Part shown: in pieces, positions 1 through 9,385 of the stretch
Numbering within the stretch: position 1 is the stretch's first letter
Layout of the letters: the number at the start of each line of letters is the position of its first letter
DNA from: CAVXSP01 sp963764505
Lineage (GTDB): Bacteria > Acidobacteriota > Vicinamibacteria > Vicinamibacterales > SCN-69-37
NCBI GenBank assembly: GCA_963764505.1
Contig: CAVXSP010000001.1
Coordinates: forward strand, 682,001 to 746,000
Length of the DNA: 64,000 bases
Reading direction: 5' to 3'
Notes under the pieces: generated by a model
Databases searched by the model: none
Told to the model about the DNA's origin: nothing
What the model saw: the letters and a program-made list of their open reading frames with translations, nothing else
Position numbers and translations under genes: made by a program

Positions 1-626
1 CGTTCGTGCATTTCCACAGTTATCCCGTCCTCTCGCGGACGTCGCAGGACAAGGCTCGCGCGCTGGCGGAGCTGCTGACGCGCCATCAGCTCCGGTCGAA
101 GCTGTTCCTGGTGCCGTTCGCGCCAGTCCAGCAGCAGGTCGTGACGAGCGTGCCGTCGCCGCTGCGCGTCGTGATCTACCGGAGGCTGATGGTTCGGATC
201 GCCGAGCGGATCGCGCAGCGGATCGGCGCCCACGCGCTGGTGACGGGCGACGTCGTCGGCCAGGTGGCCTCGCAGACGATCGAGAACCTTTCGGTCGTCG
301 GCGACGCGGCGGCTCTGCCGCTCCTGCGGCCGCTGATCGGATTCGACAAGGAGGAGATCACCCGCGAGGCGCAGCAGCTCGGCAGCTACGAGATCTCCAT
401 CGTGCCCGACGAGGACTGCTGCACGCTGTTCACGCCGCGGTTTCCCGCGACCCGCGCCACCCGAAGCGCCGCCGAGGCGGCGGAAGCGCGGCTCGATATT
501 CCCGCCCTCGTCGACGCCGCCCTGTCCGCCGCGGCGGTCGAGAGCTTCCGATTTCCCGGTGATAAGATCGAGGCGCCGTCGGCCCGAACGGGCCTGCCGG
601 CGTCGGCTGATCCGGGCATCGAGTGA
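1..626 (+). CDS. thiI: tRNA 4-thiouridine synthase ThiI, C-terminal part (5' end outside window)
   Basis: ThiI transfers sulfur to uridine 8 of tRNA (and often serves thiamine synthesis) in the cytoplasm. The reading frame is open at the left edge, so the N-terminal THUMP and PP-loop parts lie outside. What is visible is the end of the adenylation domain: the FHSYP segment, ALVTGDVVGQVASQT, the LRPLIGFDKEEI stretch and the EDCCTLFTP motif typical of bacterial ThiI. No C-terminal rhodanese domain follows; the protein ends about 65 residues after EDCCTLFTP in a low-complexity tail. The GTG at position 6 is internal, not a start. An 81 bp gap containing a hairpin separates it from the aldolase gene. 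Confidence 0.9.
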   Translation, partial: FVHFHSYPVLSRTSQDKARALAELLTRHQLRSKLFLVPFAPVQQQVVTSVPSPLRVVIYRRLMVRIAERIAQRIGAHALVTGDVVGQVASQTIENLSVVGDAAALPLLRPLIGFDKEEITREAQQLGSYEISIVPDEDCCTLFTPRFPATRATRSAAEAAEARLDIPALVDAALSAAAVESFRFPGDKIEAPSARTGLPASADPGIE

Positions 627-660
627 TCGGCACTTCGACCAATCGGATACAGAAGAGATT

Positions 661-688
661 GTCGGCGGCTCGGTACCGGCCCGCCGAC
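661..688 (+). other. Hairpin between thiI and lacD
   Basis: An 8 bp perfect inverted repeat (661-668 with 681-688, GTCGGCGG/CCGCCGAC) encloses a 12 nt loop. It sits just before the lacD ribosome binding site and has no following T-run. It may be a processing or attenuation structure, or chance in GC-rich DNA. The loop contains CTCGGTAC, a context linked elsewhere in this window to likely one-base insertions. Confidence 0.35.
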
Positions 689-707
689 GCGCGGAAGGGA
701 GAGGCTT

Positions 708-1718
708 GTGAAGATCACACCCGGGAAGCTCGCAGGGTTGAAGGCGGTCGCCGACGATCGGGGCGTCATCGCGGCTGCGGCGATGGATCAGCGCGGGTCG
801 CTGAAGAAGGCGCTGGCCAAGGAGAAGGGCGGCGACATCAGCGACGCGATGATGGAGGAATTCAAAGGCCTCGTGGCCGAGGTGCTGACGCCGCACGCGA
901 GCGCCATCCTGCTCGACCCGGAATGGGGGATCGGCCCGTCCAAGCGGCGCGCCAGGACCGCCGGGCTGCTCCTCGCGTACGAGAAGACCGGCTACGACGC
1001 GAACACGCCGGGCCGGCTGCCGGATCTGCTCGACGTCTGGTCCGTGCGCCGCCTGAAGGAGGCCGGCGCCGACTGCATCAAGATCCTCCTCTACTACACG
1101 CCGTTGGATTCCCGGAAGATCAATGACCACAAGCACGCCTGGGTCGAGCGCATCGGCGATGAGTGCGTCGCCAACGACATCCCGTTCTTCCTCGAGCTCG
1201 TCGGCTACGAGGAAGGCCAGGACGAGAAGGGCCTCGAGTACGCGAAGAAGAAGCCCCGGATCGTGACCGACAGCGTTGCCGAGTTCAGCAAGGACCGCTA
1301 CCACGTCGACGTGCTGAAGATCGAGATCCCGATCAACATGAAATTCGTCGCCGGGGCCAGGGCGAACACGAGTGGTCAGAGCGCGTATACGCGAGACGAG
1401 GCGAGGCAGCTCTTCGTCGACTCGGCGAAAGCCGCCGGCAGGCCATTCATCTATCTCTCCGCCGGCGTGAGCAACGAGGAGTTCACCGAGTCGCTGGCGC
1501 TGGCCGCCGAGTCGGGCGTGAAGTTCTCGGGCGTGCTCTGCGGCCGGGCGACCTGGAAGGACGGGATTCCGGTGTACGGCAAGCAGGGCGCCGACGCGTT
1601 CCGAAAGTGGCTCCAGACGAAGGGCGTCGAGAACATCGAGAACGTCAATGCGTCGCTGCGGCCGGCGACGCCCTGGTACGCCTTCTACGGCGCCGCCGAG
1701 GCCGCGGCGCTGGCCTGA
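708..1718 (+). CDS. lacD: Tagatose 1,6-diphosphate aldolase-like (class I, LacD family)
   Basis: The family cleaves tagatose 1,6-bisphosphate, and often related ketose bisphosphates, to glyceraldehyde 3-phosphate and dihydroxyacetone phosphate through a Schiff-base lysine. The 336-residue protein is full length for LacD (about 325). AAAMDQRGSLKK near residue 24 is the family N-terminal motif, and Lys204 in VDVLKIEIPIN corresponds to the Schiff-base lysine. The GTG start is preceded by AAGGGAGAGG at good spacing. No lac or tagatose genes are nearby, so the physiological substrate is uncertain; a role in general sugar-phosphate metabolism is an inference. Confidence 0.88.
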   Translation: MKITPGKLAGLKAVADDRGVIAAAAMDQRGSLKKALAKEKGGDISDAMMEEFKGLVAEVLTPHASAILLDPEWGIGPSKRRARTAGLLLAYEKTGYDANTPGRLPDLLDVWSVRRLKEAGADCIKILLYYTPLDSRKINDHKHAWVERIGDECVANDIPFFLELVGYEEGQDEKGLEYAKKKPRIVTDSVAEFSKDRYHVDVLKIEIPINMKFVAGARANTSGQSAYTRDEARQLFVDSAKAAGRPFIYLSAGVSNEEFTESLALAAESGVKFSGVLCGRATWKDGIPVYGKQGADAFRKWLQTKGVENIENVNASLRPATPWYAFYGAAEAAALA

Positions 1719-1734
1719 TCGACGCCGGCCGGCG

Positions 1735-2193
1735 TCAGTTCTTGCGCAGGATCTCGGTCCCGCTGACCGGGCCGACGCACGTCGTCCCCGTGTACGGAAT
1801 CCGGAACTGGGCGCCGTCGAACGTCGCCGTCCCGTTCAGCGAGATCGGGCAGGAGGTGCCGTCGGGCGTGGTGCCGGTGGCCTCGGCGGTCCAGGTCACG
1901 TTCGTGCCGTCGATCGTCCCTTCGGCCGTGCCGCTGATCTGCATGTTTTCCAGACAGGTCGCCGTGAACGTCCCCGAGCCGGTCGCCCCGGAGACGTCCG
2001 CGATCGTCCAGTGGAAGTTCGTACACGTGTCGACGAGCGACGTAGACGAGGCGACCGACGTCCACGGCCCGGCGGAGAGCGTGGGCGAGGTCGACGTCGG
2101 CGACGTCTTGTTCGCGAAGGAGAAGAGGTTCGAGCAGGCGGCGGCGACCAGCGCGGCCGCGCCGACGATGGACAGCAGGAGGGTCTGTTTCAT
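1735..2193 (-). CDS. Small predicted lipoprotein of unknown function
   Basis: A 152-residue protein. The first 20 residues form a lipoprotein-like signal (hydrophobic run then LVAAACS), although position -3 is Ala rather than Leu. The mature part is rich in Thr/Ser/Gly and looks all-beta, with motifs such as TGSGTFTATC and GTATFDG and several Cys that could pair. I recognise no family. The start is the ATG preceding KQTLLLS, with AGGA five bases upstream; longer in-frame extensions would bury the signal. It converges on lacD with a 16 bp gap, so it is an independent unit. Confidence 0.65.
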   Translation of the reverse strand: MKQTLLLSIVGAAALVAAACSNLFSFANKTSPTSTSPTLSAGPWTSVASSTSLVDTCTNFHWTIADVSGATGSGTFTATCLENMQISGTAEGTIDGTNVTWTAEATGTTPDGTSCPISLNGTATFDGAQFRIPYTGTTCVGPVSGTEILRKN

Positions 2194-2370
2194 GGGTCCT
2201 GACTCTTCCGGAGGTATCGGCCGCGATCCGTCGGATCGAGAGCGCCGCCTGCGTCCCACGGACGCGCCGCCGTTCGACTATAATCGCGCCTTTCGACGCC
2301 GCTCGTCGGCGGGCGGCCGTCACGTCTTCGCTTCGACCGGCGCTGGCGCCGGTCCCGCGAACGGACAGTC

Positions 2371-2796
2371 ATGACGCGAGACGACGTGCTCGCCCTCTGT
2401 GCCAGATGGCAGGACGCGTTCGTCCGGCGCGATCTGGACGTGTTGGGCGAGCTGTATGCGGAGCACGCAGTGGTCGAGAGCCCGCTGGCCGGGACGGTGA
2501 CCGGTCGGGACGCGTTCGCGCAGGCGCACAGCGCCATCTTCGGCGCGTTTCCCGACATCGTTCATACGTTCGAGCCGCCGCTCGCATCCGAGGACCGGGC
2601 GGCCCTCATCGCCGACAGCGTGGGCACGAACACGGGCAGCGTCATGGGACTGCCGCCCACCGGCCGATCGTTCCGGCTCCGCCTCGTGTTCCTGCTGGAT
2701 TTTTGCGACGGGCGGATCGTCCGCGACCGTCGCTTCTACGATTTCACGGGCCTGCTCGTCCAGGTCGGAGTCTTGAAAGCCAAGCCTGCATGCTGA
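2371..2796 (+). CDS. SnoaL-like / NTF2-fold protein
   Basis: A 141-residue protein of the SnoaL-like polyketide-cyclase/ester-cyclase family, a small alpha+beta barrel. It shows an N-terminal helix (LCARWQDAFVRRDLDVLGELY), then AVVESPLAGTVTGRDAF, the GAFPDIVHTFEP segment and a C-terminal strand with RDRRFYDFTGLL. Such proteins bind or isomerise small hydrophobic molecules, and many have no known substrate. Its stop overlaps the start of the downstream phosphatase gene, suggesting co-transcription. A TATAAT lies at 2279-2284, too far upstream to set the start but a possible promoter. Confidence 0.75.
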   Translation: MTRDDVLALCARWQDAFVRRDLDVLGELYAEHAVVESPLAGTVTGRDAFAQAHSAIFGAFPDIVHTFEPPLASEDRAALIADSVGTNTGSVMGLPPTGRSFRLRLVFLLDFCDGRIVRDRRFYDFTGLLVQVGVLKAKPAC

Positions 2797-4409
2797 CCAT
2801 GCCTCGATTGAAAGTGTCGGATCTCCAGGGGCCCCGGTCCGTTGTCATCGAGAAGCCGGTCTTCACGATCGGCCGACGGGCCACGGCGGATCTCCAGCTC
2901 GCCGGCCGGGACGTCTCGCGCGACCACGCCCGGATCGTGCTCGAGAACGGGGAGTACCGCCTCGTCGACGCAGGCTCCCGCTTCGGCACGTTCCTGAACG
3001 GAGAAGCGCTGACCGGCGAGCGCCGCCTCGCGCACGGAGACAAGGTCCGGCTCGGCCAGACCGACTCGGTCGAGCTGGTGTTCCTGCTCGACGATCAGAA
3101 CCGGACGACGTTCCGCACCTCGGAAGCGAGCCTGCCCGATCTCGCCCAGATGACGGCGATCCTCAACGGGCTCCGCGCGGTGGGTTCCGGACGCGTGCTC
3201 GAGGAGGTGCTGACGCTGGTCCTCGACTCGGCGCTCCAGGTCACGTCGGCCGAGCGCGGATTCATCATGCTGGCGGCGCCCGGGGCCGAGCTCGAGTTCA
3301 ACATCGGGCGCGAGCGGGGTGGCAGGACGCTCACGGGCACGTCGTTCGCCACCAGCGGCAAGATTCCGCGTGAAGTGTTCCAGACGGGCCACAGCCGGAT
3401 CGTCGCCGACCTCTTGGACGACAGCCTGGCCCACGCCCACGGCGGCACGATCGCGATCGGAATCCGTCACGTGCTCTGCGTGCCGCTGCGCGTGTCCGCC
3501 TACGGAAGCTCGCCGGGCGCGAGCATCGAGCCGAAGACCATCGGCGTGCTGTACCTGGACGGACGGGAGCGCGGCACGCTGCTGTCGCAGTCGACCCGAG
3601 CCTCGCTCGAGGCCTTCGCCACCCAGGCCGCGCTCGCGATCGACAGCGCCCGCCTGTACGCCGAAGCGGCCGAGAAGGCGAAGCTCGAGCGCGATCTTCG
3701 CGTCGCGGCCGAGATCCAGCAGGGGTTGCTGCCCGAGCCGCGCTATTGCGGCGCGACCTTCGACGTCGCGGCCGCGAGCATCCCGTGCCGTACGGTCGGC
3801 GGCGACTTCTTCGACTACATCGAGCTCCCCAGCGGCGACTTCGGTTTTGCGCTCGGCGACGTCGCGGGCAAGGGTCCGCCGGCCGCGCTCCTCGCCGCGA
3901 CCGTGCAGAGCAATTTCGCCGCGCACTCGCCGATCGCCGCGAACCCCGCCGATCTGATGGCCCGGATCAACCGCGCGCTGCTTCGGCGCGCGATCGAGGC
4001 GCGCTTCGCAACGATGTGCTACGCAACGCTGTCGCCGGACGGACGCCTGCGCTACTCCAACGCCGGGCAGGAGCCGCCCGTGGTCCTCCGGGCCGGCGGC
4101 ATCGTCGATTCGCTGGACATCGGCGGACCGGTGCTCGGACTGCTGAGCATCGCGACCTACGAGGAGGGCGAGACACAGCTCGCCCCCGGCGACGTCGTGG
4201 TGCTCTTCAGCGACGGCGTGACCGAGGCTCGCAACGGCGAGGGCTCGGAGTACGAGCGGCGCCGGCTGCTCGCGGCGCTCGCCGGCGCACACGGCCGGGA
4301 CTCCGCGCTCCTTCTCGAGGATCTGCTGGCCTCGGTCAACAGCTTCTCCGGGTCGGCCCCGCAGGCCGACGACATCACGGTGCTGGTGCTGAAATACAAG
4401 GGCTCGTAG
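2790..4409 (+). CDS. FHA-GAF-SpoIIE (PP2C-type) serine/threonine phosphatase
   Basis: A 539-residue signalling protein of the RsbU type. An FHA domain at about residues 10-95 (IGRRATADLQLAGRDVSRDHARI) would bind phosphothreonine. A GAF domain follows at about 125-290. A short coiled linker (AEIQQGLLPEP) leads to a SpoIIE/PP2C phosphatase at about 330-535 with VGGDFFDY, GDVAGKGPPAAL, LFSDGVTEARN and the terminal DDITVLVLK metal-binding motifs. It probably dephosphorylates an anti-sigma-factor antagonist or acts in a Ser/Thr kinase circuit; no partner is adjacent. ATG at 2790 overlaps the preceding stop by 7 nt; ATG at 2799 is an equal alternative. Neither has a clear ribosome binding site. Confidence 0.9.
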   Translation: MLTMPRLKVSDLQGPRSVVIEKPVFTIGRRATADLQLAGRDVSRDHARIVLENGEYRLVDAGSRFGTFLNGEALTGERRLAHGDKVRLGQTDSVELVFLLDDQNRTTFRTSEASLPDLAQMTAILNGLRAVGSGRVLEEVLTLVLDSALQVTSAERGFIMLAAPGAELEFNIGRERGGRTLTGTSFATSGKIPREVFQTGHSRIVADLLDDSLAHAHGGTIAIGIRHVLCVPLRVSAYGSSPGASIEPKTIGVLYLDGRERGTLLSQSTRASLEAFATQAALAIDSARLYAEAAEKAKLERDLRVAAEIQQGLLPEPRYCGATFDVAAASIPCRTVGGDFFDYIELPSGDFGFALGDVAGKGPPAALLAATVQSNFAAHSPIAANPADLMARINRALLRRAIEARFATMCYATLSPDGRLRYSNAGQEPPVVLRAGGIVDSLDIGGPVLGLLSIATYEEGETQLAPGDVVVLFSDGVTEARNGEGSEYERRRLLAALAGAHGRDSALLLEDLLASVNSFSGSAPQADDITVLVLKYKGS

Positions 4410-4448
4410 GCGAGAGGCTCGGCCTCGAGTCTCGTGCGTGCGCCTCAC

Positions 4449-4454
4449 TATAAT
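4449..4454 (+). promoter_or_regulatory. -10 element (TATAAT) of def, leaderless type
   Basis: A perfect TATAAT ends 6 nt before the def ATG and no Shine-Dalgarno is present. Transcription would start at or near the A of the start codon. No convincing -35 is visible. Confidence 0.6.
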
Positions 4455-4460
4455 CACGGG

Positions 4461-5006
4461 ATGTCCATCCTCAAGGTCGCGCGCATGGGGCACCCGGTGC
4501 TCCGGGCACGGGCGAAGCCGGTGCCGCCCGGCGATGTCAAGAGCGCCCGCATTCAGCGGCTCATCGACGACATGTTCGAAACAATGCGGGAGTACTCGGG
4601 CATCGGGCTGGCGGCACCGCAGGTGCACGAAGGGCTGAGAATCTTCGTGGCGGGCCTCCAGGCGGTCGAGGCGCCGGCGGCCGCGGAGCTGGAGGGCGAG
4701 GACATGCCGTTCATCACCGTGATCAACCCGCAGCTCACCGGTGTCGACGAGCGGACGGACGAGGGGTGGGAGGGCTGCCTGAGCATTCCCGACTTTCGCG
4801 GGCTCGTCCCGCGCCGGCACGAGATCAAGGTAGAGGCGCTCGACCGCAGAGGACGACGCGTGCAGTTCACCGCCCGCGGCCTGCCGGCGCGCGTGATCCA
4901 GCACGAGACCGATCACCTCGACGGCGTGCTGTTTCTCGACCGCATGCCGACGCTTGCGACGCTCACCTTCATGGACGAGTACCAGCGCTACTGGACGAAG
5001 GAGTAG
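4461..5006 (+). CDS. def: Peptide deformylase
   Basis: Removes the N-formyl group from nascent proteins using a metal ion. The 181-residue protein has all three family motifs: GIGLAAPQ (residues 47-54), EGCLS (104-108, with metal ligand Cys106) and QHETDH (147-152, with ligands His148 and His152 and catalytic Glu149). A slightly longer insert at about 66-83 separates motifs 1 and 2. The start is the ATG 6 nt after a TATAAT, so a leaderless mRNA is likely. It is followed by a 12-bp tandem repeat and the ThyX-like gene; fmt, its usual partner, is not here. Confidence 0.95.
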   Translation: MSILKVARMGHPVLRARAKPVPPGDVKSARIQRLIDDMFETMREYSGIGLAAPQVHEGLRIFVAGLQAVEAPAAAELEGEDMPFITVINPQLTGVDERTDEGWEGCLSIPDFRGLVPRRHEIKVEALDRRGRRVQFTARGLPARVIQHETDHLDGVLFLDRMPTLATLTFMDEYQRYWTKE

Positions 5007-5011
5007 AGGAA

Positions 5012-5095
5012 GACGGGGGTGCGGACGAAGGTGCGGACGGGGGTGCGGACGGGGGTGCGGACGAAGGTGCGCACGGGGGTGCGCACGGGGGTGCG
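5012..5095 (+). repeat. Seven-copy 12 bp tandem repeat
   Basis: Seven head-to-tail 12-mers of the type GACGGGGGTGCG fill nearly the whole gap between def and the ThyX-like gene. Copies 2 and 5 read GACGAAGGTGCG, and copies 6 and 7 begin CAC. The unit is a multiple of three, so copy-number change would not shift any frame crossing it. It ends 2 bp before the TTG start of the next gene. Confidence 0.9.
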
Positions 5096-5097
5096 GA

Positions 5098-6691
<1,594 letters not shown>

Positions 6692-6704
6692 GCCTTCGCG
6701 CGCC

Positions 6705-7133
6705 ATGCTGCTCCTGCGCCATCGGTTGACCGTTCGGTTCCGCGACTGCGACGCGCTCGGGCACGTCAATCACGCCGTGTTCCTGACCTATTGCGAGCAG
6801 GCGAGGTTCACGCTCTGGCGGTCGCAGCTCGGATTCGTGGTGCCGGTCGCCGGCGCCACACCAGACCCTGCGGTTCCCGGCTTCATCCTCGCGCGCGCGG
6901 AGGTGGACTATCGAGCGCAGGTGCGCTACGGCGACGAGCTCGAGGTCCGCCTGAGCCTCGGCGAGTTCGGCCGCACGAGCTTCGTCTACCTGTACGACCT
7001 CCTCGATCTCGCGACGAGCCGCGTCGCCGCCAGCGCCAGGACGGTGCTCGTGGTGTTCGACTACCAGCGGCAGCGGCCGGTGCCGATCGATTCGACCCTG
7101 CGGGCGAAGCTCGCGACGCCGCTGGCGGTCTGA
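6705..7133 (+). CDS. Acyl-CoA thioesterase, 4HBT hotdog family
   Basis: A 142-residue hotdog-fold thioesterase hydrolysing acyl-CoA to free acid and CoA. The N-terminal segment FRDCDALGHVNHAVFLTYCEQAR matches the 4-hydroxybenzoyl-CoA thioesterase/YbgC motif, with the catalytic acidic residue in the DALGHVN stretch. Strands with VDYRAQVRYGDELEV and the ARTVLVVFDYQRQRP ending complete the fold. The ATG lies 14 bp after the end of the ThyX-like gene. The substrate cannot be inferred from context. Confidence 0.88.
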   Translation: MLLLRHRLTVRFRDCDALGHVNHAVFLTYCEQARFTLWRSQLGFVVPVAGATPDPAVPGFILARAEVDYRAQVRYGDELEVRLSLGEFGRTSFVYLYDLLDLATSRVAASARTVLVVFDYQRQRPVPIDSTLRAKLATPLAV

Positions 7134-7169
7134 TTCGTTCCGGCGCACAATGACGGGGAGGCAGCTGCC

Positions 7170-7388
7170 ATGGTGACGATCTACGGAAAGGACACGTGCC
7201 CGTACACGCAGGCGGCACTCGACGATCACGCACGCCGCGGCGTGCGGGTCGACTACGTGAACGTCAAGAAGAGCTCCGCGGATCTGGATCGGATGCTGCG
7301 CGCCACCGGAGGACAGCGGCGCGTGCCGGTCATCGTGTCCGATGACGGGCACGTGACGATTGGATTCGGGGGTACGTGAGGCGTCTGA
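7170..7388 (+). CDS. Uxx-star-type glutaredoxin-like selenoprotein (TGA at 7377 read as Sec)
   Basis: A small thioredoxin-fold protein: VTIYGKDTCPYTQAAL at the N terminus (CxxT in place of CxxC), the cis-Pro segment RRVPVIV, and TIGFGGT before the first TGA. The frame continues TGA-GGC-GTC-TGA, giving T-Sec-G-V-stop and 72 residues in all. This matches the C-terminal Sec-x-x-stop layout of the family NCBI calls Uxx-star glutaredoxin-like (seleno)proteins (name from memory). A 7 bp hairpin whose loop begins GG follows 18 nt after the TGA, as a bacterial SECIS should. The ATG has GGGGAGG about 8 nt upstream. If Sec is not inserted the protein ends after 69 residues at 7379. A redox role is likely; the substrate is unknown. 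Confidence 0.75.
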
Positions 7389-7407
7389 CGCCCGGCAGGC
7401 TGCCGGG
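7380..7407 (+). promoter_or_regulatory. Candidate bacterial SECIS element
   Basis: Just 3' of the in-frame TGA, CCCGGCA (7391-7397) pairs perfectly with TGCCGGG (7401-7407) around the loop GGC. The 7 bp upper stem, the G at the first two loop positions and the 18 nt distance from the TGA to the loop satisfy the published bSECIS pattern (G in the loop start; 16-37 nt spacing). A shorter alternative hairpin (GGCGT/ACGCC, 7380-7392) overlaps it. There is no T-run, so it is not a typical terminator. Confidence 0.6.
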
Positions 7408-7416
7408 ACCTCCGAT

Positions 7417-8970
7417 TCAGCCCTTGCCAAGCCTCAGACCGGGCTTCGGGTTCTCGATGGTGCCTTCGATCTTGATGGGGATCTGCGTCTTGCCGCGCCT
7501 CTTGAAGAACGGATCCACCAGTTTCAGGAACATCGACTTGAAGCCGCCGACCGCCTGCGAGACGGTGGCCTGCATCCGGAGCGTGCCTGCCAGATCGAGC
7601 GCGCGGTCGCGCAGGTTGCACGAGCCGGTGAGCGCGACGTCGGCTCCGGGCACCTCGAACGAGAGGTCGCCAAAGCGCAGGACGCCGCGGGCGAGGGCGA
7701 ACTTGCCCTTCACGTTGCTCGCGACCGTGCCGTCCATCTCGTCCGCGCTCTTGCCCTGCGTCCGCCGGCTGAATTCCCGGATACGCTCCTGCGCCTTTCG
7801 CTGAAACGTCGCCTGGTCGAGCGAGAAATCTCCCTTCACGATGAGACGCGCCAGGATCGTCGCGTCTCCCGAAGGCAGGTGAACCGTGGCATGCGAGGTG
7901 CTCCGGCCGGTGGCGACCGGCTGCGATTTCGCCGGCGTGACGAGCGCCAGCAAGTCCTCGATGCGTCCCTTCGGCACGGCGACTTCCAGATCGACGTCGT
8001 GCCCAGTCGGTCCGGGCCGGTTCACGACACTGCCCTTTGCGGCAATCGACGACCCGGCGAGCGTCGCGTCCACCTTGTGCAGGATCGTCGTCCCGTTCGT
8101 GCCGTCCACGGTCGCCGAGAACGTCGTCGCGAGGGGCTGGGGCGTGCCGTCCAGATCGAGATTGAAATCGGGCGTGCTGGTCGTTCCGTTCACGTCGATG
8201 CTCGTGATGAGCCCGTGGAACGAGCCGATGGAGGAGAGCGTCCCCCGAATGCCGTCGATCGTCGACAGATCGACGTCGGAGAAGCTGTAGTCGCCGCTCA
8301 CGGGAGTCCTCGCCGGATCCTCCTTGGCCCAGGGGCCGAACGTGCCGTGCGCCTGAACCAGTCCACGCGGCACCGGGTTGATCAGCTCGGCGCGGAACGG
8401 CACGACGCGATCGAACCCGAGCTGCTCGAGCTCGAGCGTCCGGATCTCGAACGTATGCGGCCGATGGCGTGGCTTGTCGGAGTAGAACGCCAGCACGGCG
8501 TCGTTCGCCCGTACGTGCTCGATGACCACCTTGGACGGCTGCAGCCCGCCCGGCATCGTCGTGGGCCCGGCGCCGTCGGCCTCCGGCGGCCCGGACGAGT
8601 CGCCGAGACTGTCGCGCGCGTCCTTCGGCGGCACCTGGATCTTGAGGCCGTCGAGGTAGACCGTGTCGACGTGCCCGCGGGCGATCGACAGGGGCCCGAG
8701 GTTCATCGAGACGCGATCGATCGAGATGAACGGCGGCAGCTCCGGGCGGCCTTTGACCCGCAGCGTGACGCCAGACGCCGTGAGCCGGAGGCGTGGAACG
8801 AATCCAATCGCCAGATCGGAGATGGCGACTTCCGCGTTCATGCGTGCTGCCAGCGTGCGGGTGATCCGCTGGCGGAGCGTGTCGGGCCGCAGCTCGAGGA
8901 ACCACAGGCCCACGAGGCACGCCAGAACGATGCTCCCTGAGAGGACCCAGCGGCGTCGACGCGAGGACAT
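7417..8970 (-). CDS. AsmA-like envelope protein
   Basis: A 517-residue protein anchored by one N-terminal membrane segment (residues about 8-25) with the rest periplasmic. It has the AsmA pattern: the opening LAARMNAEVAISDLAIGFVPRLRLTASGV, repeated beta-rich segments (GTFGPWAKEDP, GTLRMQATVSQ) and a C-terminal half ending FKRRGKTQIPIKIEGTIENP. AsmA-like proteins are thought to form long grooves for lipid transfer or to help outer-membrane assembly; the exact role here is unknown. The chosen start is the ATG; an in-frame GTG lies three codons upstream. The gene converges on the selenoprotein gene with 28 bp between. Confidence 0.85.
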   Translation of the reverse strand: MSSRRRRWVLSGSIVLACLVGLWFLELRPDTLRQRITRTLAARMNAEVAISDLAIGFVPRLRLTASGVTLRVKGRPELPPFISIDRVSMNLGPLSIARGHVDTVYLDGLKIQVPPKDARDSLGDSSGPPEADGAGPTTMPGGLQPSKVVIEHVRANDAVLAFYSDKPRHRPHTFEIRTLELEQLGFDRVVPFRAELINPVPRGLVQAHGTFGPWAKEDPARTPVSGDYSFSDVDLSTIDGIRGTLSSIGSFHGLITSIDVNGTTSTPDFNLDLDGTPQPLATTFSATVDGTNGTTILHKVDATLAGSSIAAKGSVVNRPGPTGHDVDLEVAVPKGRIEDLLALVTPAKSQPVATGRSTSHATVHLPSGDATILARLIVKGDFSLDQATFQRKAQERIREFSRRTQGKSADEMDGTVASNVKGKFALARGVLRFGDLSFEVPGADVALTGSCNLRDRALDLAGTLRMQATVSQAVGGFKSMFLKLVDPFFKRRGKTQIPIKIEGTIENPKPGLRLGKG

Positions 8971-8998
8971 GGGATTCACTATGGCATCGGACGCCCCC

Positions 8999-9033
8999 GG
9001 GCGGGGCGGGACAGAGGGCGGAGGCGGGCGGGG
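8999..9033 (+). other. G-quadruplex-capable G-run cluster
   Basis: Six runs of at least three G (8999-9001, 9003-9006, 9008-9010, 9016-9018, 9026-9028, 9030-9033) are separated by loops of 1 to 7 nt, most of them very short. The cluster lies 29 bp upstream of the asmA-like start, on the strand that serves as its template. It could affect that gene's transcription. The rest of the gap 8971-9385 holds one promoter-like site and no gene I can support. Confidence 0.45.
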
Positions 9034-9138
9034 AAAACCCTCAGGCGGGCGACGGATAGTCCGAGGCCGCGGCGACCCCGTGGAATGGTGGGTCGCAGGC
9101 GGGGCCGACCATTACCGGTGTATCGGCCGGATCCCCAC

Positions 9139-9167
9139 TTGACACTTTGTGAAAGATTTCACATAAT
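9139..9167 (+). promoter_or_regulatory. Sigma-70 promoter with an embedded CRP/Rex-like operator
   Basis: TTGACA (9139-9144), a 17 bp spacer and CATAAT (9162-9167) form a near-consensus housekeeping promoter. The spacer holds TGTGAAAGATTTCACA (9148-9163), a palindrome with 7 bp arms. It fits both the CRP core TGTGA-N6-TCACA and the Rex core TGTGAA-N4-TTCACA. Lying between -35 and -10, a bound protein would repress. The first gene downstream starts at 9386, leaving a leader of about 210 nt. Confidence 0.65.
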
Positions 9168-9385
9168 TCCCCCAGTCGTTCCCGGCCCCATTTCTTCGGA
9201 ATGACCTCAAGGGTCCGTGACCCCGGACCTGTTCGCCAGCGCAACACCAAACTCGCCTTCGCTTCATCTCACGACAACGCTCTTCCTGAATGCCCGGGCC
9301 GGGAACGAGCTTTTCTTCCGCCGCGCAGCACTTTCGGGGAGACTGGACGCAACGGTGACGTTCCGCTGACGTATCACGGGTATCG

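Noticed and set aside
7391..7407. GC hairpin after the selenoprotein as an intrinsic terminator
   Set aside because: No T-run follows on either strand, and position and loop sequence fit a SECIS element better.
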